Origin: Planktothrix agardhii NIES-204
GTDB taxonomy: Bacteria; Cyanobacteriota; Cyanobacteriia; Cyanobacteriales; Microcoleaceae
Direction: 5' to 3'
Assembly (NCBI GenBank): GCA_003609755.1
Contig: AP017991.1
Span: forward strand, 3,707,001-3,771,000
Length of the DNA: 64,000 nucleotides
The position numbers and the translations under genes are program-made. The first letter of the stretch is position 1; every line of letters starts with the position of its first letter. This document shows positions 63,897-64,000 of the stretch, one piece after another. The notes beneath the pieces are model-generated. The model was not told the DNA's origin. It saw nothing but the letters and a program-made list of their open reading frames with translations, and made no database searches.

Positions 63897-64000
63897 CTAG
63901 GGGATGGTGATCGTTGGACTAATATACTGATCAAAGGTGGGACTATGGCGATCGCTATCAATTTGACAGAGACTTTCTGCACCATCTACTTGAATCCTCA
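63897..64000 (-). CDS. C-terminal 34 codons of the next gene (start outside window)
   Basis: On the minus strand an open frame enters the window in phase at 63998 and reads RIQVDGAESLCQIDSDRHSP, then TFDQYISPTITIP, to a TAG at 63897-63899. It precedes the AAA ATPase in the transcription direction and so may be another component of the same injection-system cluster. Family not identifiable from the visible tail. Confidence 0.5.
   Translation of the reverse strand, partial: RIQVDGAESLCQIDSDRHSPTFDQYISPTITIP

Noticed and set aside
63785-63985. 66-aa minus-strand frame upstream of the AAA gene
   Set aside because: It spans the hairpin repeats and conflicts with the phase of the incoming gene that ends at 63897.

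Overview
The window looks like chromosomal DNA of a filamentous cyanobacterium, most likely an Oscillatoriales relative of Planktothrix, Arthrospira or Oscillatoria. The grounds are the many GCGATCGC (HIP1-type) octamers, moderate-to-low GC, Ycf35/DUF1257 with its small ferredoxin, the cyanobacterial-type GshA, an LrtA/HPF homologue, six Uma2 (DUF820) nuclease-like genes, KGK and DUF4168 proteins, pentapeptide repeats, an orphan CRISPR array and many palindromic repeats and MITE-like elements. The genus is an inference; no rRNA is present.

Layout. 1-5.3 kb: the tail of an unknown gene, a TrpD-like gene overlapping mobA, a small secreted protein, a degenerate response regulator and an LpxB-like protein. 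5.3-9.5 kb: an accessory island with a complete type II restriction-modification cassette (N4-cytosine-type methylase, BglI-like endonuclease, C-protein), then broken copies of one C-rich gene surrounding a PIN toxin-antitoxin pair. 9.5-13 kb: a YiaA/B membrane protein and a two-gene membrane cassette of unknown function. 13-23.6 kb: Uma2 genes, the DUF2997-ycf35-ferredoxin operon, a copper-type P-ATPase, a Coq4-like protein, thiC with a TPP riboswitch, lrtA/hpf and lipB. 23.6-28.3 kb: a decayed RNA-binding-protein gene beside rpsU, a two-RCK channel-like protein and a broken TnpB element. 28.3-42.8 kb: gnd, a lipoprotein, an amino-acid permease, murD, the CRISPR array, glyS, tandem Uma2 paralogues, an acyltransferase, DUF4241, two peroxiredoxins and tRNA-Met. 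42.9-56 kb: a LysM/M23 endopeptidase, trmL, gshA, unknown and KGK proteins, twin DUF4168 genes, a glutamine amidotransferase, a Ser/Thr kinase and a MacB-type ABC exporter. 56-64 kb: hisF, two pentapeptide-repeat proteins, ffh, an unknown gene with a striking palindromic operator candidate, and an AAA+ ATPase of the contractile-injection-system type, followed by one more truncated gene.

Housekeeping genes (thiC, lipB, rpsU, gnd, murD, glyS, hisF, ffh) alternate with short accessory patches. Three things deserve most attention: the DnaJ-C-like/Gly-rich/PH-like membrane protein with its coiled-coil partner (9970-12735), the CRISPR array whose oldest spacer is split by a 116-bp inverted-repeat element (34095-34625), and a nested MITE insertion whose empty site is preserved 17 kb away (32450-32634 against about 49180). 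The BglI-like restriction system and the contractile-injection ATPase are recognisable family members but biologically notable.
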